A DNA stretch of 64,000 nt from NCBI GenBank assembly GCA_916610825.1, contig OU744450.1, positions 20,390,814 through 20,454,813 on the forward strand, given 5' to 3'. Positions 1-17,007 of the stretch are shown here, piece by piece. Every line of letters starts with the position of its first letter. The stretch's first letter is position 1. Both the position numbers and the translations under genes were made by a program. The DNA is from Haliclystus octoradiatus. Taxonomy: Eukaryota; Cnidaria; Staurozoa; Stauromedusae; Haliclystidae. Under the pieces are notes generated by a model. It saw only the letters and a list, made by a program, of their open reading frames with translations. It made no database searches and had not been told where the DNA came from.

Positions 1-350
1 CAAGGCATGTAATAATATCATTGATGTATATAAGAATTAGCAATGATCCTAATACGGATGCCTGTGGCACTCCTATATTAACTAGCTTAGGACATGATAG
101 GCTTTCTCCAATTAAAACAGATTGAGTTCGATTTGATAGAAAGGAGTACAGTTCGGAGGAGATGTCCTGTTAAGGCAGATGTCCGCTTAAAACAGGTGTC
201 TGGAAGGACAGGTTTGACTATACATCCATTTGTGGAGCTCATGCGTAATCCCGTATGATTTAATTTTTAGTAAATGCTTTTCATGGGACACAGTGTCAAA
301 TGCTTTGCTGAATTCAGTGTAGAAAGTATCAATACAGTATTATACTATAC
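1..350 (-). mobile_element. Degenerate non-LTR (LINE) reverse transcriptase fragment
   Basis: Read on the minus strand, the segment encodes broken pieces of a LINE reverse transcriptase. A block resembling FSKAFDTVSHEKHLLKIKSYG lies near 265-335 and a block resembling GVPQASVLGSLL followed by IYINDI near 15-75. These match the RT palm motifs of CR1/L2/Jockey-type elements, whose usual form is GVPQGSVLGP. Stops and a foreign insertion around 160-225, which resembles the CAGTGAAACCTG MITE family, interrupt the frame, so this is a dead copy. It continues off the left edge of the window. The clade assignment is inference. Confidence 0.75.
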
Positions 351-1284
351 CAATCTGCTTCAAAATTTAGAATTCAAATTATTTTTGACTCATGGTTACG
401 TAAGTGACCTTGAGTCTGTGCTGTCATGGTAGAAACGTTTTCTTTTCATTTTTGACTAAATCTTTTTTTCTTTTGAAATAACGTTCAACATACTGCTTTG
501 CGTGCTAACAAAGGTCGAACAAAAACGATTGCGCAAGAAACACCATTTTATTGTTAAAAATACAATGGGCAAGCTGTGTGATAGTTCAAAATTTTTAGCT
601 GGATTTGACATAAAATTTTTCCCATTGCCCGCGATGATGGCCGACTCGCAGCTTAGCGAGATTACAATAGCATTATTAAATGATGTTTTCTAAAACTCCT
701 GGATTATTTTACATCGTGATTATCTCTTCATTGGTAGAACACATGATTGTTTTCTTCTTCTCGTCATTTGAAATGGTTAATGAAAGGCTTTAATCGTTCT
801 GTAACATCACTATTTGAGGTGAAACTTTGAAGATAATTTTTGTTGTGTTTTGACGATGAGAACTTTTAAACCGACAATTCATCATTTTTTGGGGGGCTTA
901 GACAAGACAGTATTATATATTTATTGCTTTTATTGTTTTCTTAAGTTATTTATCACATTAAACTGCTAAGCCAGTCGTCATGGTTTTATTTGGAATAAAT
1001 TCTTAAGACTATTTAAACCAGTTTGTCCATGAGACAACAATAACAAGGCAATACTCCGAACAGAAAATTTCACATCATTTACTGTAGGTCAAAAAATTGC
1101 GCTAGGCCCCTAGTATAATTAGTGAGAAATAAATATTCTTTTGGTAATAATTTTCATGGTTATTTGTTGTTTATTAAAGTGTTTTGATTTTGCTGCGACA
1201 TCGGCTTAAAGATGAGACAATTTAGCACGTCATTAACAACTCACACCTGTATTATAAGTAGCGAAAATCACTTCATTTGTTCTA

Positions 1285-1350
1285 TCTTGGTATGGTCTTG
1301 TGGTGGGGCGTCTGCATCCGCATGGGGTTTGGGGTTCAATCCCATCGGTT
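1285..1350 (+). repeat. Possible tRNA-derived SINE head
   Basis: The segment has a box-A-like stretch (GGTCTTGTGGTGGGGCGTC) and a box-B-like stretch (GGGGTTCAATCCC) at tRNA-like spacing. The T-stem does not pair well, so it is not a functional tRNA gene. It is followed by a TTTGATT-rich tail to about 1620, as expected for a decayed tRNA-derived SINE. Chance similarity is possible. Confidence 0.3.
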
Positions 1351-1364
1351 TGCTTGAACATTTT

Positions 1365-1620
1365 TTCCTTTTTTATTTGATTTATTATTTGGATACATTT
1401 TTCTTTATATTATTATATTATTTTGATATTGTTTTAATTTATTTGATTTTATTTGATTGAAGTTGATTTTTTTATTTGATCTGATTTTATATCATTCGAT
1501 TGGATTGATTTACTTTTTCGAATTTGATTTTATTTTATTTTTCTTTGCATGATGATTTGATTGATTTGATATTCTATTGAATTTGATTTCAATTGGTTTA
1601 TTTTGATTATTATATCATTC
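1365..1620. repeat. T-rich low-complexity tract (TTTGATT-like)
   Basis: An imprecise run of TTTGATT, TTTATT and similar words with no coding potential. It could be the tail of the tRNA-like element just upstream. Confidence 0.6.
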
Positions 1621-2357
1621 ACCATGAGTCCGAGCGTAGCGGAGCTAGTTTTTCTTCTTCTTTATATCATCTTGTTTGATCATATTGACTAATTCACAAA
1701 ACCCTGCAAAATTGATAAAAGCTTGCAAAACAGCAGAATTACGTTGGTTCATTGTTGTTCGCTGAAAAACCTTTCGAAAGAATTGAAAGTACAGCAGTTA
1801 GAAAGTATAACTCTGGATTTGTGATTCGAAGAAAGGCAAAATATGACAAAGGCGTGAAGATTTATAGGAGAAAATTGATCTAATCAGTAAAATATTTGAA
1901 TTTGTTTAAATATAGCAAAAACATTTTTCTATTTCACAAAAGGGTTACTGCATATATGGTCGCCGTGTTTAACCTGGTACCAACACTTGAGATGTTGGAA
2001 GACACTCGAAAGCTAAACAAAATGTAAAAGCAATAATATTTGAACAATATTAATACTAGAATTTCAAGACATATGAATCAACCAATCAGGCTACAGGCGT
2101 CTGACGTCATTTATTATAATTATAATTAACTAGCAACGAGTCACCCATTTTGCTGGGTTAATTTAAATTGGTAAGCAATAACAAATGTTTCAACTAATTT
2201 TGTGTTCTTTTAATTCAATACCTGCTGAAATTTGATATTGAAATGAAATCCATGCAATTAATACAGTTGAAACAATATATTATCTTTCGTTGTGTAAAAT
2301 AGAAAGCAAAATAAAAATGTCCAAAGCCTGTCCAAATCATGACTTGGGAACAGCAAT

Positions 2358-2559
2358 TTTGCGAAAAGTAGTTCATGAACATTTCATGAACGTTAAATGG
2401 CCCAATTTTCATAAACTGTTAAATTGTATAATTTATCATGAACCTTCTTGACCTGTTCATGAGAAATTCCACATTGAATATTGCACTATTTAACGTTCAT
2501 GAACTAGTTCATGATCTGTTCATAAACTGTCCATGAACTCCTGAACTGTTTTTCGCAGG
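2358..2559. repeat. GTTCATGAAC-family palindromic element
   Basis: The segment opens with a TTGCGAAAAG-like end, closes with TTTTTCGCAGG, and between them is packed with GTTCATGAAC and near-variants, plus the family words TTAAATGGCCC and CAATTTTCATG. The ends are imperfect inverted repeats of CCTGCGAAAA, so it looks like a small non-autonomous DNA element or foldback repeat. Confidence 0.7.
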
Positions 2560-2686
2560 TTACCGTAATGATATCTATATAGCTTGAATATTTCTTGAAA
2601 CTTTCTTGAAAAGTGATTGAGAACAGCTGGAAGTTGGACTTCACATACGCATGCAAACTTCTGCATAATTTATAGGTAAAGAGAAT

Positions 2687-2936
2687 TCTGATTCATCATA
2701 ATGGTGCTCAGTGTGAAGGATAGGAATTGAGGATCAGGATTAGGTTTACAGATTATTGCTCATTAGGTAAGAGTGTTTCTACTTTTTATATTATTATTTC
2801 TCATTATTAAGTCTGATTCATCATAGTGGTGCTCCGTGTGAAGGGTAGGAATTGAGGATCAGGATTAGGTTTACAGATTATTGCTCATTAGGTAAGAGTG
2901 TTTCTACTTTTTATGTTATCATTTCTCATTATTAAG
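2687..2936. repeat. 125-bp tandem duplication next to an exon acceptor
   Basis: Two nearly identical units, 2687-2811 and 2812-2936, each run from a CTGATTCATCATA start to an ATTATTAAG end. The second unit ends exactly at the AG acceptor of the exon at 2937, so the acceptor region exists twice. No open frame runs through it. Confidence 0.8.
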
Positions 2937-5900
2937 GCTGTGGAACATTTACTGATTGGAAGGAGACAAAGCGTGTCAAAGATCTAACACAATGGAAACC
3001 AGATTGGAGCAAAAACATGTCTTTAGCATCATTAGATTCAGATTGTTTTAGTGTTTCAACACGGAAATGTAATGGTGAATCAAATACATGTACTGGGATG
3101 ACGGTAAAATATGATAAAGAAACATGCCCTAGTATTCAACCAGCATTTGGTGAGTGGTAATACTTTGTGGGTTTATCTAGATCTTCGGTTGAGAGAGACA
3201 AATGGGCAATTTTGTTAATTCACCAAGCGCTGTCATTGTTCTCTTAGCTTTTTATGTACTTCGAATGTGTAGACAAAATGTAAAGCATACTAGAAGGCCA
3301 AGATATTTGTGGTCAAACTCTGCTCACTTAAAAGGCATATAAATCGTTCAAGGATATAATTTCAAACTCTTATAATTATGGGATGCTGTGGTAAAGATTT
3401 AAGAAATCTAAATTTATTAACATCTTTCTGAAATCGACTGAAATGAGGTCTTGAAGTTCTTGATAGTATATATCACTATATCAGAATTAGAAAGGGTTTG
3501 TTTTTGGACAAATATAGTGCTTGCGGTATGCATCAAGATATATGGATGTGCTTGGTAAGTTACTGGTCAATTCAATTTTTTATATTAATTATTTAATTCA
3601 ATATTCTAAAATGATAAAAAACTTTGACCTTTTAATAAAGACCACCGATTCTTAGCCTGCGTGTAGATAGACTTTTTCTTTTTTTTAGTTCGTCTGTGTA
3701 TTGGCGCCGAGTATCATTCAATATCATCAGAAACATGATAATCCAAAATTTTAATTATGTTTGTTTTTGTCTTTAGAATGTTATCAATGGAATCTTGAGA
3801 ATACTGTGTACCGTAATGGTTCATACTGCTACTCAAAGAAGACAAGATGGTGTGAAGTAGGCTTGTTTTCCAAGATGAAATTTTTACAAGAGGAGCTTTT
3901 CGAAGTCACATGTCAAATAAAAACTACTTCTCAACCAACCAAATTGCCTCCGGTAAAAAAAGGTGAACAATTGTTTTGTAATAGATTCATTAAAGTATGA
4001 ATCAAAGGGGTGGGATAACAGGGAACACAAGCTGCATGCGGTCCCTGGTGTTGAACTCACTGGCTATGATCACTCGTTAAAACACTTTGAGAATGGCTTG
4101 AGTTGATAAATCCATAAATGTTACACTTCCAACTAGGCTGCAAAAAATATGTACGATTCTAAATGATTTCTAACATAGGCCTATGCGATCCTAAATGATT
4201 CCTATAAGAAATCTATTATACTATTTAGGATCCAGAGCTTCCAACCTTTGGAGTCTCGAAATAGGGAGGCTTGGGTGGCGAAGGCATCATTCGCTAGGGG
4301 GGTCTGGGGGCATGCCCACCTGGGAAAATTTTTGAGCAGTTATGCCTAAATAACAGCTAATGCTGCAATCTGTTCGAATTTTAGCAAAACTAGTCACCCA
4401 GAGGGACATTCAAAATGGCTGCTAAAAACGGAGAAGAACGTAATGAATTATCGTAAAGCATTCTCAGCCTTCCTTTCAGAATTTCAATGTCAAAACTGAA
4501 TAGAAAAAGCATACAAAATATTTTGTTACACAAATTTATATTACTAGATTTCGAGTTGCATGCAAATGCATGCTTATATTGAGTTGTGAATCTGGCTAAT
4601 GACTGGTTCAAATAAATGCATGAAGAAATCTATGTAGAAAAGATGATTGAAGCCGAAATTTAATTCAGAAATTATTCTACTTTATTTTTGCTGTTCAAAG
4701 AAGCAAAAAGTTGAGAAGTAAAAAGTGGATTTTAAGTAGCCATACACCCACCCAAAAAAAAAAAAATTGAAGAAACATTTGATTTCTAACCCGAGTGTCA
4801 TAAAGCTGCAAGGTAACAATTATTGGGGTTTTTTCTAAATTTTATTATGTTCCACCTAACAACACTGGCACATCCCGAAAAAATTTGATTGATTATTTTT
4901 TATTCATAACGTGGTTATTCACATTTACAAGTGACTTCTGAAAAAGTATAAAATGAGAAACTATTTATCATCTTTACATCTTATTTTATTAATTACTGTC
5001 AATGTACATTCTTTTATTATATTTTAATTTATTTGTTGTCACTGATGAAGTGGAAGTTGGTATTGCAATTGTTTCTATATTTTAATTAAATTTCATTGCA
5101 GTACTGTACAATTTAACACTGGCTGTAATAATCAGGAAATATTTTTATTTTATATCTTCCTAAATTAATTTCCATAACGCGGGTTTGTTTACAAATTTCA
5201 TAACCTTATATTCAAGTCATTTTTAAATAATAATTTATGATCAATCATTAAATAATTTCCAACTGAAGATAAGATGATGACACATCTTATTCGTTTCACT
5301 TTCATATAAATATACGTGTTGTTTTGTTTGTTTACGTTTGAATTTCATTCTGATAATTACTACGATGAAAATACACAAATTATCTGTCACGTCGCAACAA
5401 AGGATTGTGCTGTTTTGTATTTGCGAGACAATAGAAATTCATTCAAGTGCGAAACTGCTTAGTTAGCGCTTCAGTCTGAGAAAGCATTGTTGTTGAAAAG
5501 GAAACAGTTTTCATTGGTTTTTATCAACCTCGATGTATTTATTTAAGAAATGAAGCCGGCCATGTACGCCTCTTGTTAATAACGAATCCATTGATATGTG
5601 TTTCAAGTCAATTGCATCAAAAATGGATCGTGAATCCCCGCCTTACATACGGACATACAAATGGAAATAGCGTAAATTTAAAAGTAGATAATAATAATTT
5701 GTTGTCGATGATGAAGTGGAAGTTTGTATGTCTATTGTTTTCTATATTAATGTCTTTTCATTGGAGTAAAATTGCCGGCTATCATTATCAGTAGACATGT
5801 GAGATTATGTTGAATAAATAAGAATTTCCCCAGCATGGGTTTGTTTACAAATGTGATATCGTTCCTATCCGAACAGTTTATAAATAATTTTCAAAAAACA

Positions 5901-8900
5901 TTGATTATATAATTTCCATTCTGACGCATGACCATACACGAAACAAAAGATCGATCTGCACTGTTGCTCAGAGGCAATAGAAAGTCATTCAAGTGCGAAA
6001 CTGAGAAAGCATTGTTGTTGAATATGGAAACAGTTTTCATTGGTTTTTATCAACTTCGATGTATTTATTTAAGAAATGAAGCCGGCCATGTACGCATTTG
6101 GCTAATAACGAATCCATTGATATGTGTTTCAAGTCAATTGCATCAAAAATGGCATCGTGAATCCCCTCCTTACATAAAATGGAAATAGCGTAAATTTAAA
6201 AGTAGATTTAGGACATAATCTTGAAATATGATGACAAAAAAAGACTTTATTATACAATTTATTTTGTAAATAACAAACACGTGAATTATCGGGAGAATTT
6301 GGGAGCAATCGGGAGAGCGGGAGTTTGCTTTCGAAAACGGGAGACTCCGATGGAATCGGGAGGGTTGGAAGCTCTGAGGATCTGACTGGGAGATTTTGGG
6401 GTAACAAAATAACTGCTATAGGTAATTGAACCATGTCTAGCTATAAGCAAATATAGGATCATATAGCCCATTTTTATAAAGGCTGACGTGTCCTGTTCAC
6501 ATATTTTGTTCAATATGCATGCTTAGGCTGGCTTTAAAATATTCAACTCGGGTAGGCGGGTTACTCAAGTTGCCCTTGTAAACACACATCATTTAATTCA
6601 GTAAGGCGAGTAACTCGCCCATCCGGGTAACTCGCCCTCCTTGTAAACAGGGCCTAAGATTTTACGCCCCCAAAAATAATCAATCTGACCTAACAGGTAC
6701 ACATGCAAGCTTAAGCAAGCTCTTTGTGCTGGTGACCCATCAATCATCATTTCTTGCAAAACCAGTTACAACTGCACAATAACGCAGAAGAATTTCGTAA
6801 GGAGACACAAACTATTTTCAAGCCTATTATGAGCGTTTGTGAAGTGATTTTTTCTGTTTTGCCATTGCGTAAGCACTTCAACAGGCAACCCAAAAGAATA
6901 GGCCTATTAGCAATAAATTCGAAAGAGTTCATGGTCTCCGAGCACCAAATGTAGTTTGGATTCAGATTTGATAGACTGAACAATCTAACCTGCTAACACT
7001 ACTAACACCAAAACCATCAAAGCATGGAATTTCATGGCATTTTCACATTTTAATATTGTGAAGATGGATGTTTTCATGGTTTTAAATTTATTCAAGGTCT
7101 GAAAAACTTGTGGCTTTACCTTTTTTTCATTTTCATGTTATTTTTATGGTTTTGGTAAAGGTAGTGCTATATATACTACAGATAATTGAATTTCCAGCAT
7201 GTAGAAAACTAGAAATAAAAATATACTAGAAAGAACATAGTGAAGTGATGATGTCAAGCTTGTTAATACTTTCCATTTTATTTTCTCTTAAATTCCCAAC
7301 AGCGCGCCAAACAATGCCCGTGGGCGATAGGGGGATTCTGCTAAAAAATATTTTCAAAGTAATGATTGATTCTGATGTATAGGCCACCTGAAAAAATTTA
7401 TTGGTAAAAGTTTGAAGCCAGTCCGATAAGTATGAAGCCGAATTAGGGTCAAAATTCGATTCACATGTTGATGATGTGTTTTGGCATGGCGATGATGTAT
7501 ATTCTTGAATCAATGTTTAAAAGTAGCCTGCACGCAGACCTTTAATACGGGATCAAAATCTAACTTCCTCGTTCGTCCCTTCCAACTCTGGCAACGAAAT
7601 GGCATTATTTGGCACGCTGTTGGACGTTTTAAATAAAATAAAAGTGGAAAGTATTTAGGTAACATGATTATCAACACCACTTTGTCGCTATTCTCTCTTC
7701 AATGATTTTTATAACTGGCATGCTGCTTGCCTAGACAGTGATACACATACACTGGCAACAAACATGGCTAAAATCCCTTCGAAAATGCTAAAAACAAACC
7801 TGGGTAACTGTGGAAATGTTTGTTTTCATTTTTATTACGATGATCTTTTAGCTGGTGGACGTTGTTGAAGCTTTTTGCCAGTGTCTAGGCAATAAGCATA
7901 TAAGAACCTTATCAAAACTTATTCATAATTTTCAATATTCAATATTATTTCAAACCAGTTTTAAACAGAATTGAATATTTACGCCACGAAAATAAACGAA
8001 CGGCAGAAATAGACTCTATAAAACATTGATATCCTCCGTCATTCCTTATGGTATCGGCTGGATAGGCTGAAAACGTTCTACTATTCTTGTATAGTATAGT
8101 AGTATAGTATTCTTGTATAGCCTGTTTTGTATTCAGTTCTTGAAGGTGCATTTTTCTTTTCATATTTCGTCAAAGTTCTTAATCGTGTGCAACATATTTA
8201 TTCTTTTAGTTTGCACAGTTTGGGTAGTGACTAAACTTGTTGAAGGAAAGAATGATAAATGCTTTGAAATTAGAAACAGGACATGTCACATGAACATAGT
8301 AGGCCTGAATTTAAATTTCACCGAAGGAAGTGTTCGTTCATTTGACTGTCTGACTTCAACAGAATCTCCTGTAACTACAGCAGCTACAACAATAAATCCA
8401 TTGCCAAGTAAGTTGTTTGTAGATTGAGGAGTACAGTGAAACATGTGTATGAAGATTACTTTATAAGCAGCCACCTGTCTATAGTGGTCAATTAATGTTA
8501 CAAATGTTAATTTCTATTTGATTTAAGCTGTAGGTCGTTATAGACAGGTTTCACTGTATGATAATATCTATTCATGAGAAGTAAAATATGTTGTTTACAA
8601 ATTATAGGTTCGACTAAAAAAAAAATCAAAACTTTTACCTTGACTTGTTGAGTAATTTGAAAATGGTGTTGTTGTTATGGACGAATAATCGATAGATTTA
8701 ATGATCAAATTTTGCTCACTTGTCGTATAAGAAATTAAACATTATCACGTCACTTAACTTTGAATCTCCGTTTTTGAAGATTTGAAACGGTCAATTCTTC
8801 CAATGCTTATTTCTCAGAAGCTACTAATCTATTTGCTGTAAAAACTTGGCAGAGTAATCAAATCACTTTGTACAACAAGTTTAGGTAAGAAAGATGGATT

Positions 8901-10783
8901 TTCGATTTTTTATGAGTTGGCCCTATTGCATGCATGAATTGTACTTGTACCAGCCCCAGAAAACATGTAATTTTAATTTACAAAATATTGTATCAATTCT
9001 CTATTAAATGTTGTTTAGTAACTGATGGATACACACCATGGAGCGAATGGTCTCAATGTTACAACAATCTCAGAACAAAGAAGCGTACATGTAAATATCC
9101 ATATAAATTTGGAAATGTTCTTTATTGTCCTGGAGTTACTCAGTTTCAAACGACTTGCAATACTTTCCCAGGTAAGAGATAGTGTGTTTAGATGAACCCT
9201 TATCTGTCACATTTTGATTTCTTTACAAAATTTTCATTTTTATCGAACCAGCAAAACATGTGCACCCAGCAAGAACAAGTCACTCTTTGTTAATTTTCAT
9301 TCATTTTGACCATCTAGTGTCATTTGAAGTAGGTTATAAGAAATATGCAGTTACAACCATGGTCCATGGGTGTACTTGATACAAAGCTAGTAGTTGATGA
9401 CCTATTGATAAGCTGATATGCAGTTTGATAGATTGAATAGATTATTTTACATCAATTTCTAATTCATCAATTTTTTTCCTGACTTCTAAATAGCTGAAGT
9501 GATTTGAATACAATCATTAAATGTGCAGGTTTAGTTGTTTGACTTCTAAGTGTGTGAGACAAAATCTAAATAAAAAATGGAGCTGCCTACACATTTCCTG
9601 CTTTCTGCTTGAAACATTGATTGAGAGGATACATACCCTATCAAAAAAACCAGTTCATGAGCAGGTTCATGAAGTGTTCATGAACTCTTTGTGACTGTTC
9701 ATGAACTGTTCATGAACTGTTCATGAACCAACAAAAGAATGTTCAGGAAATGTTCATGAAGTTCATGGATTGTTCATGAACTGTGTATGAACTGTTCATG
9801 AAGTTTATGAACTGTTCATGAACTCATGGATTTTTTTCGCAGGGGTAGTTACTGAGCTAGTTTTTCATTGTAATAGGTGGTGGGACAAGTGCAGCAACTT
9901 CTGGGAAAAGATCCGCTGCAGATCTTAGTTCTTTGTCATATTTACTTGTTGCTGGTGCATTCGTAATTGGTTTATTGATCGGAGTAGGAGCTATGATTCT
10001 TGTCAGACACAGACAGACAAAGACCACCACTTCAACGATGAAAGGTTTGTATCAATATTATTTTTGTTACTAGTTATTTAATCTCCACATTTCTATCAAT
10101 ACTAGTAACATGTACATTGTAGATGAGTCTATTAATGCGCCAAGTAGCTTTTCTAACTGCTACTGCTTACTCCAAAACGATTTAAATCCATGATTCCAAC
10201 TTCAACTGATTTTCAAAAAAATGAGTGAAATTTGTTTACGTTTTTTCCCTGAGCTATTGATCTTGCATATGTTTGATGAGCATAACAGATTAACAGCCTT
10301 CCGTTGGCATCATTGAAAGACAACAATCAAACTAATCAGATGCCTTTATTTGTATGAACATTTTATTCACATTGTTGTTGTTGTAGTTTGACCAATAAAC
10401 CATAAGAATATCAATTTTCCTCTAGATTTGCACTAACCTTCCGGAATCTAGGTTTCAAGGATTTCTACTTTTGTCGAACCCTACCCAAATATTCAGCAGT
10501 GTTTGATAATTTCAACATTTTCATTTACTTTTTAATTGTAGCCGAGAATAGCTTTGAGTTCAACAACGTTGGATTCGATTTAGATTCACCAACAAAAGAA
10601 AAAGAATTCCCAGATCCACCAATTATAGAAAATCACTTAATTGTTAATGATAATGCAGATCGTTTATCAATAAATCACAATTTTGGCCGCGGAATGGGAG
10701 AACGAACTCCATCAACAAATTCGATAGTTGAATTAAAAGGTTTTACACCACGAACAAGTGGACATGAAGCCATGTACCAATGA
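2937..10783 (+). CDS. TSP1-repeat single-pass membrane protein (5' end not found)
   Basis: Six exons join in frame: 2937-3149, 3777-3962, 8210-8407, 9019-9171, 9877-10044 and 10542-10783 (TGA at 10781). They give about 385 residues without the N-terminus. All internal boundaries are phase 1-1, the pattern of shuffled extracellular modules. Exons 1-3 each encode a divergent module with a C, W, C, R-x-C, C spacing. Exon 4 carries a clear thrombospondin type-1 repeat (YTPWSEWSQC, then KKRTC). Exon 5 encodes a Thr/Ser linker and one hydrophobic helix (starting SYLLVAGAFV) followed by a basic stop-transfer RHRQ. The last exon is an about 80-residue cytoplasmic tail. The predicted protein is a type I surface protein with TSP1-like ectodomain repeats; its ligand and role are unknown. 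The donor at 3963 (GTGAAC) was preferred over GTAAAA at 3953 because only it keeps phase 1. A signal-peptide exon must exist upstream. Confidence 0.8.
4233..6376. mobile_element. 2.1-kb non-autonomous DNA transposon with TIRs and 6-bp target duplication
   Basis: The ends are inverted copies: CAGAGCTTCCAACC at the left and GGTTGGAAGCTCTG at the right. They are flanked by a direct AGGATC at 4227-4232 and again at 6377-6382, a 6-bp target-site duplication. No transposase is visible. The interior has a tandem duplication with a spacing of about 546 bp (for example CATTCAAGTGCGAAACTG near 5440 and 5986). Short open frames inside are not convincing genes. The element sits in an intron of the TSP1-receptor gene. 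The superfamily was not identified. Confidence 0.75.
5395..6215. repeat. Internal tandem duplication (about 546-bp period)
   Basis: Sequence from about 5395-5690 recurs at 5945-6215 with high identity, including a GAAGCCGGCCATGTACGC word and an AATCCATTGATATGTGTTTC word. Weaker similarity links the preceding parts, 5000-5350 and 5700-5940. It lies inside the TIR element at 4233-6376. Confidence 0.75.
8434..8556. mobile_element. TA-flanked CAGTGAAAC...GTTTCACTG MITE
   Basis: The terminal inverted repeats CAGTGAAAC and GTTTCACTG are flanked on both sides by TA. The interior contains ACCTGTCTATAGTGGTCAATT and TCGTTATAGACAGG, which recur in the family members at 14549, 20138 and 20576. A CAG end plus a TA target is typical of the pogo/Tigger branch of Tc1/mariner; that assignment is inference. 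Confidence 0.75.
9636..9845. repeat. GTTCATGAAC-family palindromic element
   Basis: It has about ten exact or near copies of GTTCATGAAC in 210 bp and ends in TTTTTTTCGCAGGGG. It lies in the TSP1-receptor intron immediately before the transmembrane exon, about 30 bp from that exon's acceptor. Confidence 0.75.
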
Positions 10784-10788
10784 ATTTC

Positions 10789-11116
10789 AATAAATAATGT
10801 CGATTCACAGTCACAGCTTCAGAGATGCAATCAATTCAGAAAGCAATGACAAAGTCAATTGCTGCTAAGTGATTTAATATGTTCAAAATATCATGACCTT
10901 GAAATTTTGATGGAACTGATTTGTATTACCAGTATTTTAGTTTTCAGTGGAAATCAACATTTTATTTGAATACAGAAGAAATGAACATATATTTTAGATT
11001 TATGCTACAAGCAAATAGAATTTTGTAAATATCAAGTTTCACCCAATAACTTTTTAGTATTATGGAAATTTTATATGCTTTTTAAATGCTGTGAGTTTGA
11101 AATTTGGAGAAATAAA
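10789..11116 (+). terminator. Candidate polyadenylation signals of the TSP1-receptor gene
   Basis: AATAAA occurs at 10789-10794, too close to the stop to be the likely site, and at 11111-11116 after an AT-rich 3' stretch. The second is the better candidate. Confidence 0.4.
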
Positions 11117-11211
11117 TATCATTTTAAAAAAATGTATGAATGACAAATAGATGAGATAAATATTCAATTTATACACATTCAAGTGGATCCCTTCAGAAAT
11201 AATTTAGTTGT

Positions 11212-11336
11212 GTTCATGAACTGTTCATGAACAGTTCACAAATGTTAAATGCCTCAATTTTTATGAACTTTTTTCATGAACTGTTTTCATGAAAAATTAG
11301 GTCATTAAACAATCATGAACTGTTTTCACAAACTGA
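11212..11336. repeat. GTTCATGAAC-family fragment
   Basis: A partial copy with three GTTCATGAAC-like words and a GTTTTCATGAA end. A shorter fragment with the TTTTTCGCAGGG end sits at about 11850-11893. Both lie between the tail-to-tail TSP1-receptor and ropporin-like genes. A partial CAATGAAACCTG MITE end lies at 11448. Apart from these repeats, nothing coding is seen in 10784-12223. Confidence 0.6.
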
Positions 11337-12002
11337 GATAATTATCTGTTTGTGCTCTTGCGGCTTTTCAGTAAGTGTGCTACTACATTGATGTAGCTGT
11401 TTTAAACAAATGGTAGCAATAGGTGTAACCCTAATTTATTAGAAATACAATGAAACCTGCTTACAACAGCCACAAATGATATCTATATAAATTGACCATT
11501 AAGAGCAGGTGGTTTTTATATACATGAAGAGGACTTGCAGTCACCTGACATTGGCAGGTCAATCACCTCTCTCTTAAAGTCCATTGAAAACGAAGATTGC
11601 TTCGAATTATTAATAAGATGATTTCGAATAAAATGCACTACAAGACGGGTTTCGTATGCAAATTGTCACATGACTAAAATTCCACTTCAGAATAATGCTT
11701 TTCATACATTACAGTCACTTCTCTTGGGTTAAAAGAGCCACTCCTCTAGAGATAGAAGAGTCATGTGGGCGCATTCGGTAGGGCGATATTGTCGCAATTA
11801 CTTATTATTTATTCTCAAATATTTTATGTCATATTCATCATATTATTAACGTTCATGGACAGTTCATGAACTCTTGAACTGTTTTTCGCAGGGTTGTAGT
11901 TGGGGAAGTATATGCAAACATGCGCCTTTTGATGTCAATTATCAAGAACGTAGATGACAATGCATTGTGTTATAATTTGTTTTATATTCTTTATAAATTT
12001 CC

Positions 12003-12008
12003 TTTATT
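12003..12008 (-). terminator. Candidate polyadenylation signal of the ropporin-like gene
   Basis: TTTATT on the plus strand is AATAAA on the gene strand, about 215 bp after the stop codon. Another lies at 11808-11813. Confidence 0.35.
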
Positions 12009-12223
12009 AACATGTATATTTTCAAGATTAATTATATTACATAAGGTAGCAAATATGTTTCAAAATCTATGTTATAACTTTAAAATTGTTAACAATGCTT
12101 AGAATGGTAATGACATGCAAACATAATGATATTCAATAGATACAACTCAAAAGTCCAAACCAGTAACTGACTGCTTAAAAGCATGATCACAGCATACACA
12201 GAAATCTGTCTTGGTATTTCAAT

Positions 12224-16758
<4,535 letters not shown>

Positions 16759-16994
16759 CTAATAAATATCGGTAGATATATTCAAGAATTGAACACAAAC
16801 CTCAAGTTGATAGTTTACATGTCCATTTGACTAGTACGATTATACTCTAATCAATATAAAACCTAAACCATTGCAAATCGCTTAGTTACAGCTGGAAACG
16901 TTTTGCAGATGACCACCAGTGCTTGATTTGAGAAGCCGTTACCATAACAACAAGTATATTTTGAGAGGCTACATGATTCGAAGAGAGGCTGTTT

Positions 16995-17007
16995 GTTACC
17001 TGGCAAC
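16995..17007. promoter_or_regulatory. RFX X-box-like motif
   Basis: GTTACCTGGCAAC fits the RFX half-site pair GTNRCC/RGYAAC with one spacer base. It is about 240 bp upstream of the ropporin-like start codon. RFX factors drive ciliary genes, which suits both neighbours. Function is inferred from the motif alone. Confidence 0.5.

Larger units (their letters stand above)
351..2357. other. Non-coding region upstream of the TSP1-receptor gene
   Basis: No exon could be supported here. The only structure seen is the tRNA-like patch and T-rich tract described separately. The missing signal-peptide exon of the downstream TSP1-receptor gene should lie here or further left, but no ATG-led hydrophobic stretch with a phase-1 donor was convincing. 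Confidence 0.5.

Noticed and set aside
1285..1350. Functional tRNA gene
   Set aside because: Box A and B are suggestive, but the T-stem and acceptor stem do not pair; kept only as a possible SINE remnant.
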